Assembly: GCF_014202695.1 (NCBI RefSeq)
Contig: NZ_JACHHH010000001.1
Location: forward strand, 62,001-126,000
DNA: 64,000 nucleotides
Origin: Oribacterium sinus
Lineage (GTDB): Bacteria; Bacillota; Clostridia; Lachnospirales; Lachnospiraceae
Direction of reading: 5' to 3'
Positions 25,950-36,380 of this stretch are shown here, in pieces. The number at the start of each line of letters is the position of its first letter. Within the stretch, counting starts at the first letter, position 1. The notes under the pieces are model-generated. The model had not been told where the DNA came from, did not search any database, and saw nothing but the letters and a program-made list of their open reading frames with translations. The position numbers and the translations under genes were made by a program.

Positions 25950-26897
25950 ATGAAAAGTGCGGAAAAGGTGAGTGTATCGGAGTTAATTAAAAAAGAAAAT
26001 TTAAAGAATCTCACGCCGGAAATAGATACGGATCAGATTTACATGACGATTCCGGATGTAAACCGTCCTGCCTTACAGCTTGCAGGATTTTTTGCCCAGT
26101 TTGATTCCGAGCGTGTGCAGATTATCGGAAATGTGGAAACGGCGTATTTGATGCGGATGGAAAGACCGGAGAGAAGGGCAAGATATAATGAGATTACCAA
26201 GTATCCTATCCCCTGTATTATTTATGCCAGAGACATTGAACCGGATTCCTGTATGATTTCCGCATGCCAGGAGGCCGGAATTCCTCTTTTATCCAGCCCG
26301 AGACCTACTACGGAGCTGGAGGGAGAAATTATCCGTTGGTTAAAGGTAAAGATGGCCCCGATGATTACCGTCCACGGCGTATTGGTGGATGTGTATGGAG
26401 AGGGTGTCCTCATCATGGGGGACAGCGGAATCGGTAAGTCGGAGGCCGCATTGGAGCTGATTAAAAGAGGACACCGTCTGGTCAGCGACGATGTGGTGGA
26501 ATTAAGAAAGGTTTCCGATGAGTCCCTGGTGGGAACGGCACCGGACATTACCAAGCATTTTATTGAACTTCGAGGAATCGGCATTATCGATGTAAAGCAA
26601 ATGTTCGGTGTGGAATCGGTGAAGGACACCCAAACGTTGAATATGGTCATTAATCTGGCGGAGTGGTCCAAGGAGAAGGACTATGACCGTCTTGGATTAA
26701 AGGATAACTATATAGAATTTTTAGGCAACAATATTATCAGCTATGATATCCCCATTCGTCCGGGAAGAAATGTGGCTATCATCGTAGAGTGTGCCGCCAT
26801 TAATAACAGAGCTAAAAAGATGGGATACAATGCGGCACAGGTGCTGTATGAGCGAGTAACCGCCAACATGAAAAAACAGGAAGCGGAAGATTTTTAG
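25950..26897 (+). CDS. hprK: HPr kinase/phosphorylase
   Basis: A 315-residue bifunctional enzyme that phosphorylates and dephosphorylates Ser46 of HPr and Crh, the core of carbon catabolite repression in Firmicutes. The Walker A loop GDSGIGKSEAALELIKRGHR is at about residues 157-176 and is followed by LVSDDVV. The family signature runs ELRGIGIIDVKQMFGV (about 207-222). I start it at the ATG at 25950 because GGAGG lies 6 nt upstream; an earlier in-frame ATG has no such site. It heads a conserved cluster that also encodes a Crh-like HPr with the target Ser. Confidence 0.94.
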   Translation: MKSAEKVSVSELIKKENLKNLTPEIDTDQIYMTIPDVNRPALQLAGFFAQFDSERVQIIGNVETAYLMRMERPERRARYNEITKYPIPCIIYARDIEPDSCMISACQEAGIPLLSSPRPTTELEGEIIRWLKVKMAPMITVHGVLVDVYGEGVLIMGDSGIGKSEAALELIKRGHRLVSDDVVELRKVSDESLVGTAPDITKHFIELRGIGIIDVKQMFGVESVKDTQTLNMVINLAEWSKEKDYDRLGLKDNYIEFLGNNIISYDIPIRPGRNVAIIVECAAINNRAKKMGYNAAQVLYERVTANMKKQEAEDF

Positions 26898-26912
26898 AGG
26901 AAAGAGAGCAGG

Positions 26913-27791
26913 ATGGAGCATAGAACGGAACAGAGCTTAAAGGACTATACCAGCTTCAAGGTTGGCGGAAAGGCAAAGGACTTTTATATTCCCCTTACCA
27001 TAGAAGAAGTACAAGAGCTGGTACAGGAGTTATACAGGGCAAGTCGCCCTTATCTGATTTTGGGAAACGGCTCCAATCTCCTGGTTTCCGACGAGGGTGT
27101 GGAAGAAGCAGTTATTTTATTAAGGGATAATTTATCTTCTTGCAACATAAAAGAGCAGGAGGACGGTCGGGGACTTTTGGAGGCGGAGGCAGGCTGTACC
27201 CTGAAGGAAATGGCGGAAGTTGCCATGGAAGCCGGCTACACCGGCTTTGAACCGCTGTCCGGAATTCCCGGAACCCTTGGAGGGGCAGTGAAAATGAATG
27301 CCGGGGCCTATGGAGGAGAAATTAAGGATTTCTTTTATCAGGGACTCCTTTTAAATGAGAAGGGAGAGCTTCAAAAGAAAGAGCTTTCCGAAATGGATTT
27401 TTCCTATAGACATTCCTGTCTTTCGGAAAATGATATTTGTCTAAAAGCAAGCTTTCTTTTGGAAAAAGGAAATCCTGCGGAAATCCGGGAAAAAATGCAG
27501 GATTATCAAAGACGGAGAGAGGAAAAACAGCCTTTGGATATGCCTTCAGCAGGCTCCACCTTTAAAAGACCGGAGGGGGACTATGCTTCCCGCCTTATTG
27601 AAGTCAGCGGCTTAAGGGGATTTCAAATGGGAAGAGCGGCGGTGTCCGATAAACATTGCGGTTTTGTGGTGAACCTGGGAGGAGCCGACGCCAAAGAGAT
27701 TTACCGACTGATCAGGGAAGTGATTCGAATTGTGGAAGAAAAGCAGGGAGTGCGTTTAGAAACAGAGGTAAAGCTGTGGGGGAAATTTTAA
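26913..27791 (+). CDS. murB: UDP-N-acetylenolpyruvoylglucosamine reductase
   Basis: A 292-residue FAD enzyme that makes UDP-MurNAc for peptidoglycan. It has the type II MurB layout: YTSFKVGGKAKDFYIP near the N-terminus, LGNGSNLLVSDEGV (about 50-63), GIPGTLGGAVKMNAGAYGGE (about 116-135), the catalytic Ser in SAGSTFKRP (about 211-219), and GLRGFQMGRAAVSDKHCGFV near 234-253. The start follows hprK by 15 bp. rapZ starts inside its end. Confidence 0.95.
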   Translation: MEHRTEQSLKDYTSFKVGGKAKDFYIPLTIEEVQELVQELYRASRPYLILGNGSNLLVSDEGVEEAVILLRDNLSSCNIKEQEDGRGLLEAEAGCTLKEMAEVAMEAGYTGFEPLSGIPGTLGGAVKMNAGAYGGEIKDFFYQGLLLNEKGELQKKELSEMDFSYRHSCLSENDICLKASFLLEKGNPAEIREKMQDYQRRREEKQPLDMPSAGSTFKRPEGDYASRLIEVSGLRGFQMGRAAVSDKHCGFVVNLGGADAKEIYRLIREVIRIVEEKQGVRLETEVKLWGKF

Positions 27792-28639
27792 TTGTAACCG
27801 GTATGAGCGGGGCGGGCAAAACCGTTTGTCTGAAGCATTTGGAGGACTTCGGTTTTAACTGTATTGACAACCTGCCCATAGGACTTATGAATTCTTTTTT
27901 GGAACTCTTGCTCTCCAGCAGGGAAAATGAACAAAGGACAGCTTTAGGGATTGACAGCAGAAACGGAAAAGAGCTTTCAGAGCTGGAAAAGATTATTGAA
28001 AACTGGCGAGAAGAAAAGAAGGTGCCCTTTCGAATTCTTTTCTTGGATGCGAGTGATGAAGTGCTGATTCAACGCTATAAGGAAAGCAGAAGAAGTCATC
28101 CTCTGTCTAAAGAAGGCAGGATTCAGGATGGCATCACAAAGGAAAGAGAGAAGATGGCCTTTCTTCGAAAGAAGGCGGATTTAATCATTGATACCTCCAG
28201 ACTCTTAACAAAAAATCTCCGGCAGCAGCTTAAGGAGATTGTACAGGAGGAGAAAAAGTATCAAAATCTTCAGCTTTCCATTCTTTCCTTCGGTTTTAAA
28301 TACGGAATGCCGGAGGACTTGGATCTTCTTTTTGACCTACGCTTCTTACCAAACCCCTATTATGACCCGGATTTACGGACCCATACCGGGGAGGAAAAGG
28401 CGGTACAGGACTTTGTGTTTCAGGATGGGAATGCACAAATCTTTTTAGACAAATTAGTGGATTTATTTCATTTTCTCCTTCCCCTTTATGTGGCGGAGGG
28501 GAAGAACCAGCTGGTACTGGGGCTGGCTTGCACCGGAGGGAAGCATCGCTCCGTGACTATGGCGGAAAAATTGTATCAATCCCTAAAGGATACTGCAGAT
28601 TATGGGATAGCACTGGAACATAGGGATATAAGGAAATGA
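27776..28639 (+). CDS. rapZ: RapZ-type nucleotide-binding regulator
   Basis: A 287-residue protein of the RapZ/YvcJ family. Its Walker A loop is GMSGAGKT (about residues 9-16). DNLPIGLM, FLDASDEVLIQRYKESRRSHPL and the conserved C-terminal GLACTGGKHRSVTMAEKL mark the family, which is linked to UDP-sugar metabolism and RNA control in other bacteria. The frame is open far upstream, but that stretch is murB read in another frame. I chose the GTG at 27776, with GAGGT 6 nt upstream, giving a 16-bp overlap with murB. yvcK, often found between rapZ and whiA, is absent. Confidence 0.9.
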   Translation: MGEILIVTGMSGAGKTVCLKHLEDFGFNCIDNLPIGLMNSFLELLLSSRENEQRTALGIDSRNGKELSELEKIIENWREEKKVPFRILFLDASDEVLIQRYKESRRSHPLSKEGRIQDGITKEREKMAFLRKKADLIIDTSRLLTKNLRQQLKEIVQEEKKYQNLQLSILSFGFKYGMPEDLDLLFDLRFLPNPYYDPDLRTHTGEEKAVQDFVFQDGNAQIFLDKLVDLFHFLLPLYVAEGKNQLVLGLACTGGKHRSVTMAEKLYQSLKDTADYGIALEHRDIRK

Positions 28640-28725
28640 TATAAATAGAAAAAAACATAAAAATCCCATAAAAAATAGAAAATTTATGGAAAAATAACAT
28701 AGAAATTTGCCAAGAGACAAGAGAG

Positions 28726-29427
28726 ATGACAGTAGAAAAACAAGCAAAAAAAGCCTCTTTTTCCCAGAAAGTTAAGGAGGAGCTTAGGAGAATAGACTTT
28801 ACAGCATTAGAAAAAACCTTTAAAATTAGGACGGATGATGAGAAGGGAAGAAGGGAAAAACTACGACAGATTTTTCTTTCTAACGCTTCTTTAACTAATC
28901 CCCAAAAAGAATATCATTTGGAATTTGTTTTTTCTAAAGCAGAGGACGGTAGGGAAGTAGAAGAGATTCTACGACATTATTCTCTACATCCAAAGCAGGG
29001 AAAAAGAGGCAAAAATCATATGGTATATCTCAAGGATGCTTCGGAGATCGCAGATGTTTTAAAACTCTTAGGGGCAGTGGATGCCTTGATGGAATTGGAG
29101 AATGCCCGCATTTTAAAGGAGGTCAGCGAAAATGTGAACCGGCGCGTAAACTTTGAAGCCGCTAACATTAATCGCACAGTAAAAGCCAGCTTAAAGCAGC
29201 AGGAAGAAATTCAATACATCGAGGAGGTCTTAGGACTGGATCAACTGGAGAAGGCTCTTAAAGAGGTGGCAAAACGTCGTTTGCAATATCCGGATGCTTC
29301 TTTGGAAGAACTCGCACAGGGATTGGAACCCCCTATCGGAAAGAGCGGGGTTAATCATCGCCTGCGTAAATTGGCCAGAATTGCAAAAGAACTTCGGGAG
29401 GAACAATCCGCTTCGCATAAGAAATAG
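28726..29427 (+). CDS. whiA: WhiA, shortened N-terminal domain
   Basis: A 233-residue version of the WhiA regulator, which is usually about 310-325 residues. The C-terminal part is normal: YLKDASEIADVLKLLGAVDA, NVNRRVNFEAANINRTVKAS and the HTH-associated LQYPDASLEELAQGLEPPIG with KSGVNHRLRKLARIA. The N-terminal LAGLIDADG-like domain is cut: after FSQKVKEELRRIDF the sequence jumps to the second half (KLRQIFLSNASLTNPQKEYH). About 85 residues are missing compared with the family. No frame break is seen, so this is a real short form. Position in the cluster supports orthology. The ribosome site is weak. Confidence 0.85.
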   Translation: MTVEKQAKKASFSQKVKEELRRIDFTALEKTFKIRTDDEKGRREKLRQIFLSNASLTNPQKEYHLEFVFSKAEDGREVEEILRHYSLHPKQGKRGKNHMVYLKDASEIADVLKLLGAVDALMELENARILKEVSENVNRRVNFEAANINRTVKASLKQQEEIQYIEEVLGLDQLEKALKEVAKRRLQYPDASLEELAQGLEPPIGKSGVNHRLRKLARIAKELREEQSASHKK

Positions 29428-29588
29428 GATTAAAAAAATAAAATATGCAAAAGAGGAGCTTTCCTCGCAAAGGTACATTGGTTAGGCCTGCATTTTCAAG
29501 ACAATTTAGACAGACAGCTTTGGAACTGAGGATGGAGTGGCAACACTCTGCGTTTAGGGAGCTCAAATGCACCAGGGAGGCACAGACC

Positions 29589-29849
29589 ATGAAAGACAGT
29601 AATGTAACCGTTAACTTAACAAACAAAACAGATGATCATCCGGTGGCGATGCTCGTACAAATTGCCAGTCGTTTTCAATCCAGCATCTATATGTCTGAGG
29701 GAAGCAGAAGGGTAAATGCAAAATCCATTATGGGGATGATGGCACTCGGCATTAATAACGGCGCAGAGCTATATGTATCTGCAGAGGGAGAAGATGAAGA
29801 GGATGCGATTTCAGCAATCAGCGGATATCTTCTTGGAGAAGCGATTTAA
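29589..29849 (+). CDS. Crh-like HPr protein (Ser46 present, His15 absent)
   Basis: An 86-residue HPr-fold protein. RRVNAKSIMGMMALGINNGA (residues 40-59) contains the Ser46 target of HPrK/P. At position 15, where PTS HPr has the phosphocarrier His in HARPA, the sequence is DDHPV, so it is Asp. Bacillus Crh likewise lacks His15 and is encoded after whiA, which matches this position exactly. I start at the ATG at 29589 with GGGAGG upstream; a longer frame to 29445 overlaps no conserved sequence. It probably signals in catabolite repression rather than carrying sugar phosphate. Confidence 0.85.
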   Translation: MKDSNVTVNLTNKTDDHPVAMLVQIASRFQSSIYMSEGSRRVNAKSIMGMMALGINNGAELYVSAEGEDEEDAISAISGYLLGEAI

Positions 29850-29853
29850 ACAG

Positions 29854-29880
29854 AGGAGCTCGGAAACGGGCTCCTTTTTA
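29854..29880 (+). terminator. Terminator after the Crh-like gene
   Basis: AGGAGCTCG, GAAA, CGGGCTCCT, then TTTTTA. It separates the hprK cluster from dnaE. Confidence 0.8.
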
Positions 29881-29978
29881 TATACTGAAAGACTAGGCAA
29901 TCCGGAAAATACCCTGTACAGTATAGAGGGTAGGATAAAGGGTTTAGAATGAAGGTCTTGCAGATAGAAGGACAGAAC

Positions 29979-32900
29979 ATGGCATTTACACACTTACATG
30001 TACATAGCAGCTATAGTTTGTTGGATGGATCCGGAAAGATTCCGGAGATGATTGCCAGGGTGAAGGAGTTGGGAATGGATTCCATTGCCCTTACAGACCA
30101 TGGGGTAATGTACGGTGTGATAGACTTCTATAAAGAGGCAAAGAAACAGGGAATCCACCCAATTCTTGGCTCGGAAATTTATTTAAGTCGTTCCATGGAG
30201 GAACGCTTTATCCAAAAGGGGGAGGCCAGATATTATCATTTGGTGCTTCTTGCGGAAAATGATATAGGATACCATAACCTGATGAAGCTGGTGTCCTTGG
30301 GCTTCACGGAAGGCTATTACTATAAGCCCAGAGTAGACTACGCGGTTTTGGAAAAATACCATGAGGGAATCATTGCTCTATCCGCCTGTCTTGCAGGAGA
30401 GGTGTCCAGAAATCTTCGGCTTTCCCAATATGAGGAGGCAAAGCAGGCGGCACTTCGCTATGAAGGCATTTTCGGAAAGGGAAATTTCTTTTTGGAAATG
30501 CAGGACCACGGCTATGCGGAGCAAAAACTGGTGAATCAGGGGATGTTACGCCTCCATGAAGAAACCGGGATTCCCTTGGTGGTGACCAATGATATTCACT
30601 ATACTTATAAGGAGGATGCCAAGGCCCATGACATCCTGCTTTGCTTGCAGACCGGTAAAAAACTGATGGACGAGGATAGGATGCGCTATCCCGGTGGACA
30701 GTTCTATATCAAAAGCGAAGAGGAGATGGAAGAACTGTTTCCTTATGCGAAGGAAGCTTTAGAAAATACCGGGAAGATTGCCAAGCGCTGTCAGGTGAAT
30801 ATTACTTTCGGGGAATATCATTTGCCCAAATACCCTGTGCCGGAGGGGCATACCGCTTACAGCTATTTGGAGGAGCTTTGTCTTAAGGGCTTGGAGAAAC
30901 GCTATGGGGAGAGTTGGCAGGAAAATAAGGACAGGCTCTATTATGAGTTAAATACCATTTCCGATATGGGCTTTGTGGACTATTTTTTGGTGGTTTGGGA
31001 CTATATTCATTTTGCCAAAACCCATGGCATAGCGGTGGGACCTGGAAGAGGCTCTGCGGCGGGCTCTATTGTGGCTTACGCCATAGGCATTACGGATGTG
31101 GACCCGATAGAGCATCAGCTGCTTTTTGAGCGTTTTTTAAATCCGGAACGTGTGACCATGCCGGATATAGACGTGGACTTTGAGTACGAAAGACGACAGG
31201 AAGTTATTGACTATGTAGGAAAAAAGTATGGAAAAGAGCAGGTCAGCCAGATTATTACCTTCGGAACCCTGGCGGCAAGAGGAGTCATCCGAGATGTGGG
31301 CAGGGTACTGGATATTCCCTATGCCAAATGTGACCAGCTGGCAAAGCTTGTGCCAAACGAATTAAATATGACTCTGGAAAAGGCGTTGAGTGTCAGTAAA
31401 GAATTAAAGAATCTCTACGATACGGAAGAGGAAACCAAGCAAATGATAGACATGTGTCTTCGTTTGGAGGGGCTTCCCCGGCACAGCTCCATGCATGCGG
31501 CAGGAGTGGTGATTGCCGGAAGTCCGGTTTCCGATTATGTGCCCCTGTCCAGAGGCTCCGACGGTTCCATTACCACCCAGTTTACCATGACTACTATAGA
31601 GGAGCTGGGGCTATTAAAGATGGACTTTTTAGGCCTTAGAACTCTGACGGTGATTCAGGATGCCCTTCATTTTATAGAGGAAAATCACGGGATAAAGCTG
31701 GATTTAGACAAGCTTCCCTATGATGATGCCAAGGTCTACACCATGCTGTCCAAGGGGGACTGTGCAGGAGTCTTCCAGTTGGAATCTGCAGGCATGGTTA
31801 ATTTTATGAAGCGATTACAGCCCTCCTGTTTGGATGATATTATTGCAGGAGTGGCTCTGTATCGACCGGGTCCCATGGACTTTATTCCGGATTATATTGC
31901 CGGAAAGAAGAACCCTGCTACGGTACATTACGATTGTAAGGAAATGGAATCCATCCTGCAAAATACCTATGGGGTAATCGTATATCAGGAGCAGGTTATG
32001 CAGATTGTGCGAGATCTGGCCGGCTTTACCATGGGAGGATCAGATCTCTTACGAAGAGCTATGTCCAAGAAGAAGACCTCCGTCATGGAGGAGGCAAGGC
32101 AGAGCTTTGTCTACGGCAATGAAAAAGAAGGCATTGCAGGCTGTATTTCCAAGGGAATTTCCGAAGAGGTGGCCAATCGGATTTATGACAAGATGATTGA
32201 CTTTGCCAAGTATGCCTTCAATAAGTCCCATGCGGTAAGCTATGCTCTTCTTTCCTATCAAACCGCCTACCTAAAATATTACTATGCTCCGGAATTCTAC
32301 GCCGCCACCATGAGCTCCTTTATGGATAACACGGTGAAAACCGCTGAGTATATCGAGGTAGCCAGAGAACAGGGAATAGAGATACTGCCGCCGGATATTC
32401 AACTGGCGGAGGTGGGCTTCTCCGTGAAGGATGGAAAGATTCGATACGGCCTTTCCGCAGTAAAGGGCGTAGGAAGATCCGCCGCGGAACAGATTATTCT
32501 GGAACGAAAGAACGGACCCTTTAGAAATTTTGAAGATTTGGTACAGCGACTAAGTCAAAGAGGTATTAACAGAAGAGCCATGGAGTCCTTTATCCATGCA
32601 GGAGCCTTTGACAATCTGGAAGGAAACAGAAGGGAAAAGCTGGTGATGCTTCCGGAGGTTTTGGAGGATTTGCAGAAGGGAAAGAAGGACCAGATTGCCG
32701 GGCAGATGAGCCTTTTGGATCTTTTAGGAGAAGAGGCGGAGGAAAGACAGGAATTTGAGCTGATTTTTCCGGATTTGGAAGAATTTCCCAAGGCAGAACT
32801 TTTACGAAATGAAAAGGATGCTTTAGGTGTTTATCTCTCCGGACATCCTCTGGATAGTGACAGAGCCCTTTTGAAACAGGTCTGCACCAGAAGAGCCAGA

Positions 32901-33449
32901 GATTTTTCCTTGGAGGTAATGGAAGAGGAGAATCGGCTTTCCGATATGGAGCAATGTACCGTGGGAGGAATGATTACCGGAATTAACAGGCGGATTACCA
33001 AGAAAAATGACATGATGGCCTTTGTGACATTGGAAGACAATACAGGCTCCATGGAAGTGGTGGTTTTCCCTAAGACCTACGAGCTTACGGAGGAGCTGAT
33101 TCAGGAGGACAAGAAAGTTTTTGTCTACGGCAGAGTGCAGATGAATGATGAAGCCAACGGGAAATTGATTGCGGAAAAAATTATAGCTTTTGAAAATTTG
33201 CCGAAAGAAATTTGGTTGCAATTTTCCGACAAAGAGGCCTATCTGGAGAAGGAAAAGGAAGTTTTGGAATGTCTGTCTCAAGAGGGGGGCGAAAGCACCG
33301 TGGCCATTTACCTTCGGAAGGAGAAGGCCATTAAGCGCTTAGGGAAGCTATATGCTGTACAATCTTCCCAAGAATTGCTGGAAAATCTTGCAAAAATTGT
33401 AGGTCCGGAAAATGTGAAAGAACAGCTAAAATCCTTGAAAAATGCGTAA
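29979..33449 (+). CDS. dnaE: DNA polymerase III alpha subunit, DnaE type
   Basis: A 1156-residue replicative polymerase subunit. The PHP domain opens the protein (FTHLHVHSSYSLLDGSGKIP). The catalytic palm has GPGRGSAAGSIVAYAIGITD (about 355-374) and the metal-binding PDIDVDFEYERR (about 399-410). RHSSMHAAGVVIA, a tandem helix-hairpin-helix region and an OB-fold domain near the C-terminus (GGMITGINRRITKKNDMMAF, about 998-1017) complete it. The length is standard. I use the ATG at 29979 (MAFTHLHVHS), the usual family start with AAGGAC upstream, rather than an earlier in-frame ATG. Confidence 0.96.
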   Translation: MAFTHLHVHSSYSLLDGSGKIPEMIARVKELGMDSIALTDHGVMYGVIDFYKEAKKQGIHPILGSEIYLSRSMEERFIQKGEARYYHLVLLAENDIGYHNLMKLVSLGFTEGYYYKPRVDYAVLEKYHEGIIALSACLAGEVSRNLRLSQYEEAKQAALRYEGIFGKGNFFLEMQDHGYAEQKLVNQGMLRLHEETGIPLVVTNDIHYTYKEDAKAHDILLCLQTGKKLMDEDRMRYPGGQFYIKSEEEMEELFPYAKEALENTGKIAKRCQVNITFGEYHLPKYPVPEGHTAYSYLEELCLKGLEKRYGESWQENKDRLYYELNTISDMGFVDYFLVVWDYIHFAKTHGIAVGPGRGSAAGSIVAYAIGITDVDPIEHQLLFERFLNPERVTMPDIDVDFEYERRQEVIDYVGKKYGKEQVSQIITFGTLAARGVIRDVGRVLDIPYAKCDQLAKLVPNELNMTLEKALSVSKELKNLYDTEEETKQMIDMCLRLEGLPRHSSMHAAGVVIAGSPVSDYVPLSRGSDGSITTQFTMTTIEELGLLKMDFLGLRTLTVIQDALHFIEENHGIKLDLDKLPYDDAKVYTMLSKGDCAGVFQLESAGMVNFMKRLQPSCLDDIIAGVALYRPGPMDFIPDYIAGKKNPATVHYDCKEMESILQNTYGVIVYQEQVMQIVRDLAGFTMGGSDLLRRAMSKKKTSVMEEARQSFVYGNEKEGIAGCISKGISEEVANRIYDKMIDFAKYAFNKSHAVSYALLSYQTAYLKYYYAPEFYAATMSSFMDNTVKTAEYIEVAREQGIEILPPDIQLAEVGFSVKDGKIRYGLSAVKGVGRSAAEQIILERKNGPFRNFEDLVQRLSQRGINRRAMESFIHAGAFDNLEGNRREKLVMLPEVLEDLQKGKKDQIAGQMSLLDLLGEEAEERQEFELIFPDLEEFPKAELLRNEKDALGVYLSGHPLDSDRALLKQVCTRRARDFSLEVMEEENRLSDMEQCTVGGMITGINRRITKKNDMMAFVTLEDNTGSMEVVVFPKTYELTEELIQEDKKVFVYGRVQMNDEANGKLIAEKIIAFENLPKEIWLQFSDKEAYLEKEKEVLECLSQEGGESTVAIYLRKEKAIKRLGKLYAVQSSQELLENLAKIVGPENVKEQLKSLKNA

Positions 33450-34645
<1,196 letters not shown>

Positions 34646-34698
34646 GAAGAAAAAATAATTTTCGTTTATTTTTGTTTTAGTTCTATGGAATAGCAAAT

Positions 34699-34748
34699 AG
34701 AGGGAAGAAGTCGGAAGAGATTCTGCATTCTTTCCCTCTTTTTTATTT
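34699..34748 (+). terminator. Terminator of pfkA
   Basis: AGAGGGAAGAA (34699-34709) pairs with TTCTTTCCCTCT (34728-34739), followed by TTTTTTATTTT. Confidence 0.85.
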
Positions 34749-34793
34749 TATGCTATGATGGGGCAGGTTTAAAAATCCGAAAGGAGTAAGGAA

Positions 34794-35156
34794 ATGGACG
34801 AAAAGGATATGAATCAGGAAGCGTTAAGAAGAGAAGAAGAGAAGGTGCTCTGCGGGGCCAATTCCTATAGAGAACAGTATTTTTTCAATCCCCGCTTTTC
34901 CCTCCTGCCCAAAGAGGTACAAGAAAGTCTGCAAAAAATAACAGTGACGTATACGGAGGAAATCGGCGGCGTGTTTCTGATGCAATTCGGAGAAGAAGGA
35001 AGGCTGGAGCTTATCAGTATTGCGGAAGAAACAGACTATCTTTATGACCCGATAGGGGCAGAGTTAAAGAAAAAGCAGATTCAAAAGGACTACAAGGAAC
35101 TCTTTTCCAAATTGGAAGAGTATTATGCGGGACTAAAGAATTTGGAGAAGAAATAA
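34794..35156 (+). CDS. Small conserved hypothetical (DUF6145-like)
   Basis: A 120-residue acidic soluble protein. Its pattern VLCGANSYREQYFFNPRFSL (about 18-37), YTEEIGGVFLMQFGEEGRLE (53-72) and DYLYDPIGAELKKKQIQKDY resembles a small family I remember from Lachnospiraceae as DUF6145. The family name is from memory. The C-terminal third is a charged helix. AAAGGAG precedes the ATG. It sits between pfkA and a tRNA-dihydrouridine synthase, probably in one transcript with the latter. The function is unknown. Confidence 0.7.
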   Translation: MDEKDMNQEALRREEEKVLCGANSYREQYFFNPRFSLLPKEVQESLQKITVTYTEEIGGVFLMQFGEEGRLELISIAEETDYLYDPIGAELKKKQIQKDYKELFSKLEEYYAGLKNLEKK

Positions 35157-35167
35157 GAGAAATTTCG

Positions 35168-35215
35168 GAGAACAGTATAAAGAACCGCATAGAGAATAGT
35201 ATAAAGAACCGTATG
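35168..35215. repeat. 24-bp tandem duplication upstream of dus
   Basis: Two consecutive 24-bp units of the form GAGAA(C/T)AGTATAAAGAACCG(C/T)AT(A/G), differing at 3 positions. They do not form a continuous reading frame. They lie just upstream of the uncertain start of the dihydrouridine synthase gene. Confidence 0.75.
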
Positions 35216-35234
35216 GGCTCTGCCGAAGCTACGT

Positions 35235-36347
35235 TTGAACTTGTGCTATCGGGAAAATAGAAAGAAGGACAGTATCAAATATTTTGTAGAAAAAGATAAA
35301 ATAGAAGAAATCGTGAAAAGCCATGGGATTTCCGACTTTTCCTATGAGGAGGCCTTGAAAAAGAGGGAAGAAGAGGGGAGAGACAGTCTCTTTCAGCCCA
35401 TTTCCTTAAAGGATTGCAGGCTCCCCGGTAATATTCTGATGGCTCCCATGGCGGGAGTGACAGACCTTCCCTACCGTATTCTATGTAAAGAAATGGGATT
35501 AAGTTTATCCTTTACGGAAATGGTGTCAGCAAAAGCCATTTACTATGGGAATCAGAATACGGATTCCCTGCTTTATCATAAGGGAGAGCCGGGGCTTGTT
35601 TCGGCGCAGCTTTTCGGATCAGATCCAGCCTTGATGGCGGAAATGGCCTGCCGAATTGAAGAGGACTTTGACTGTATAGATGTAAATATGGGCTGTCCTG
35701 TTCCCAAGGTAGTACGGAATCAGGAGGGGTCAGCCTTAATGACAAATCTTCCTTTGGCAGAACAGGTTTTAAGCACAATGGCAAAAGCCTTGAAGAAGCC
35801 TCTCACAGTTAAGTTTCGCATCGGCTTTACGGATGATGCCATTAATGTGGTAGAATTTGCGAAAATGGCAGAGGCCTCCGGGGTGGCTTCCGTGACCATT
35901 CACGGTAGAACCAGAGAGCAATATTACAGGGGAAAGGCCAATTGGCAATATATAAAGAAAGCCAAGGAGGCGGTGAAGATTCCCGTTTTTGGAAACGGAG
36001 ACATTTTCCAAGAAGAAGATGCTCTGGCCATGCTCCTTTCCACTGGGGTAGACGGTATAGCGCTGGCCCGTGGCATACAAGGAAATCCTTTTTTGATTCG
36101 AGCATGTAGGAGTTTTCTTTCCGAAGGGAAGAAGCTTCAGCCGGTGAGCATTTCGGAAAGAAAGGAAATGATGCTTCGGCACCTAAAGCTGATGGTGGAG
36201 ATTAAGGGAGAGCATCTTGCCCTCTTGGAAATGCGAAAGCACCTTTCCTGGTATATGGAAGGTTTGGAGAATGCTGCCCGCTGGAGACAGAGGGTGAATA
36301 CGGAAAATGACTTGGAGAAGGTGTTCCAAATGGTTAGGGAACTATAG
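35235..36347 (+). CDS. dus: tRNA-dihydrouridine synthase, DusB type
   Basis: An up to 370-residue FMN enzyme that reduces uridines in tRNA D-loops. The family pattern is clear from about residue 65: ILMAPMAGVTDLPYRIL, VNMGCPVPKVVRNQEGSALM with the catalytic Cys, VKFRIGF, VTIHGRTREQYYRGKANWQY, FGNGDIF and ALARGIQGNP. The first about 60 residues are extra, charged and helical. The start is unresolved: the frame offers TTG at 35235 and 35241 and a GTG near 35313, and the first ATG is already inside the conserved domain. It is followed by element copy 4. Confidence 0.88.
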   Translation: MNLCYRENRKKDSIKYFVEKDKIEEIVKSHGISDFSYEEALKKREEEGRDSLFQPISLKDCRLPGNILMAPMAGVTDLPYRILCKEMGLSLSFTEMVSAKAIYYGNQNTDSLLYHKGEPGLVSAQLFGSDPALMAEMACRIEEDFDCIDVNMGCPVPKVVRNQEGSALMTNLPLAEQVLSTMAKALKKPLTVKFRIGFTDDAINVVEFAKMAEASGVASVTIHGRTREQYYRGKANWQYIKKAKEAVKIPVFGNGDIFQEEDALAMLLSTGVDGIALARGIQGNPFLIRACRSFLSEGKKLQPVSISERKEMMLRHLKLMVEIKGEHLALLEMRKHLSWYMEGLENAARWRQRVNTENDLEKVFQMVREL

Positions 36348-36380
36348 AAAATAAAAAATTTTGGGTGGACTTATGTAAAC

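Noticed and set aside
27656-27775. N-terminal extension of RapZ
   Set aside because: It is the murB gene read in another frame and shows no RapZ-like sequence before the Walker loop.
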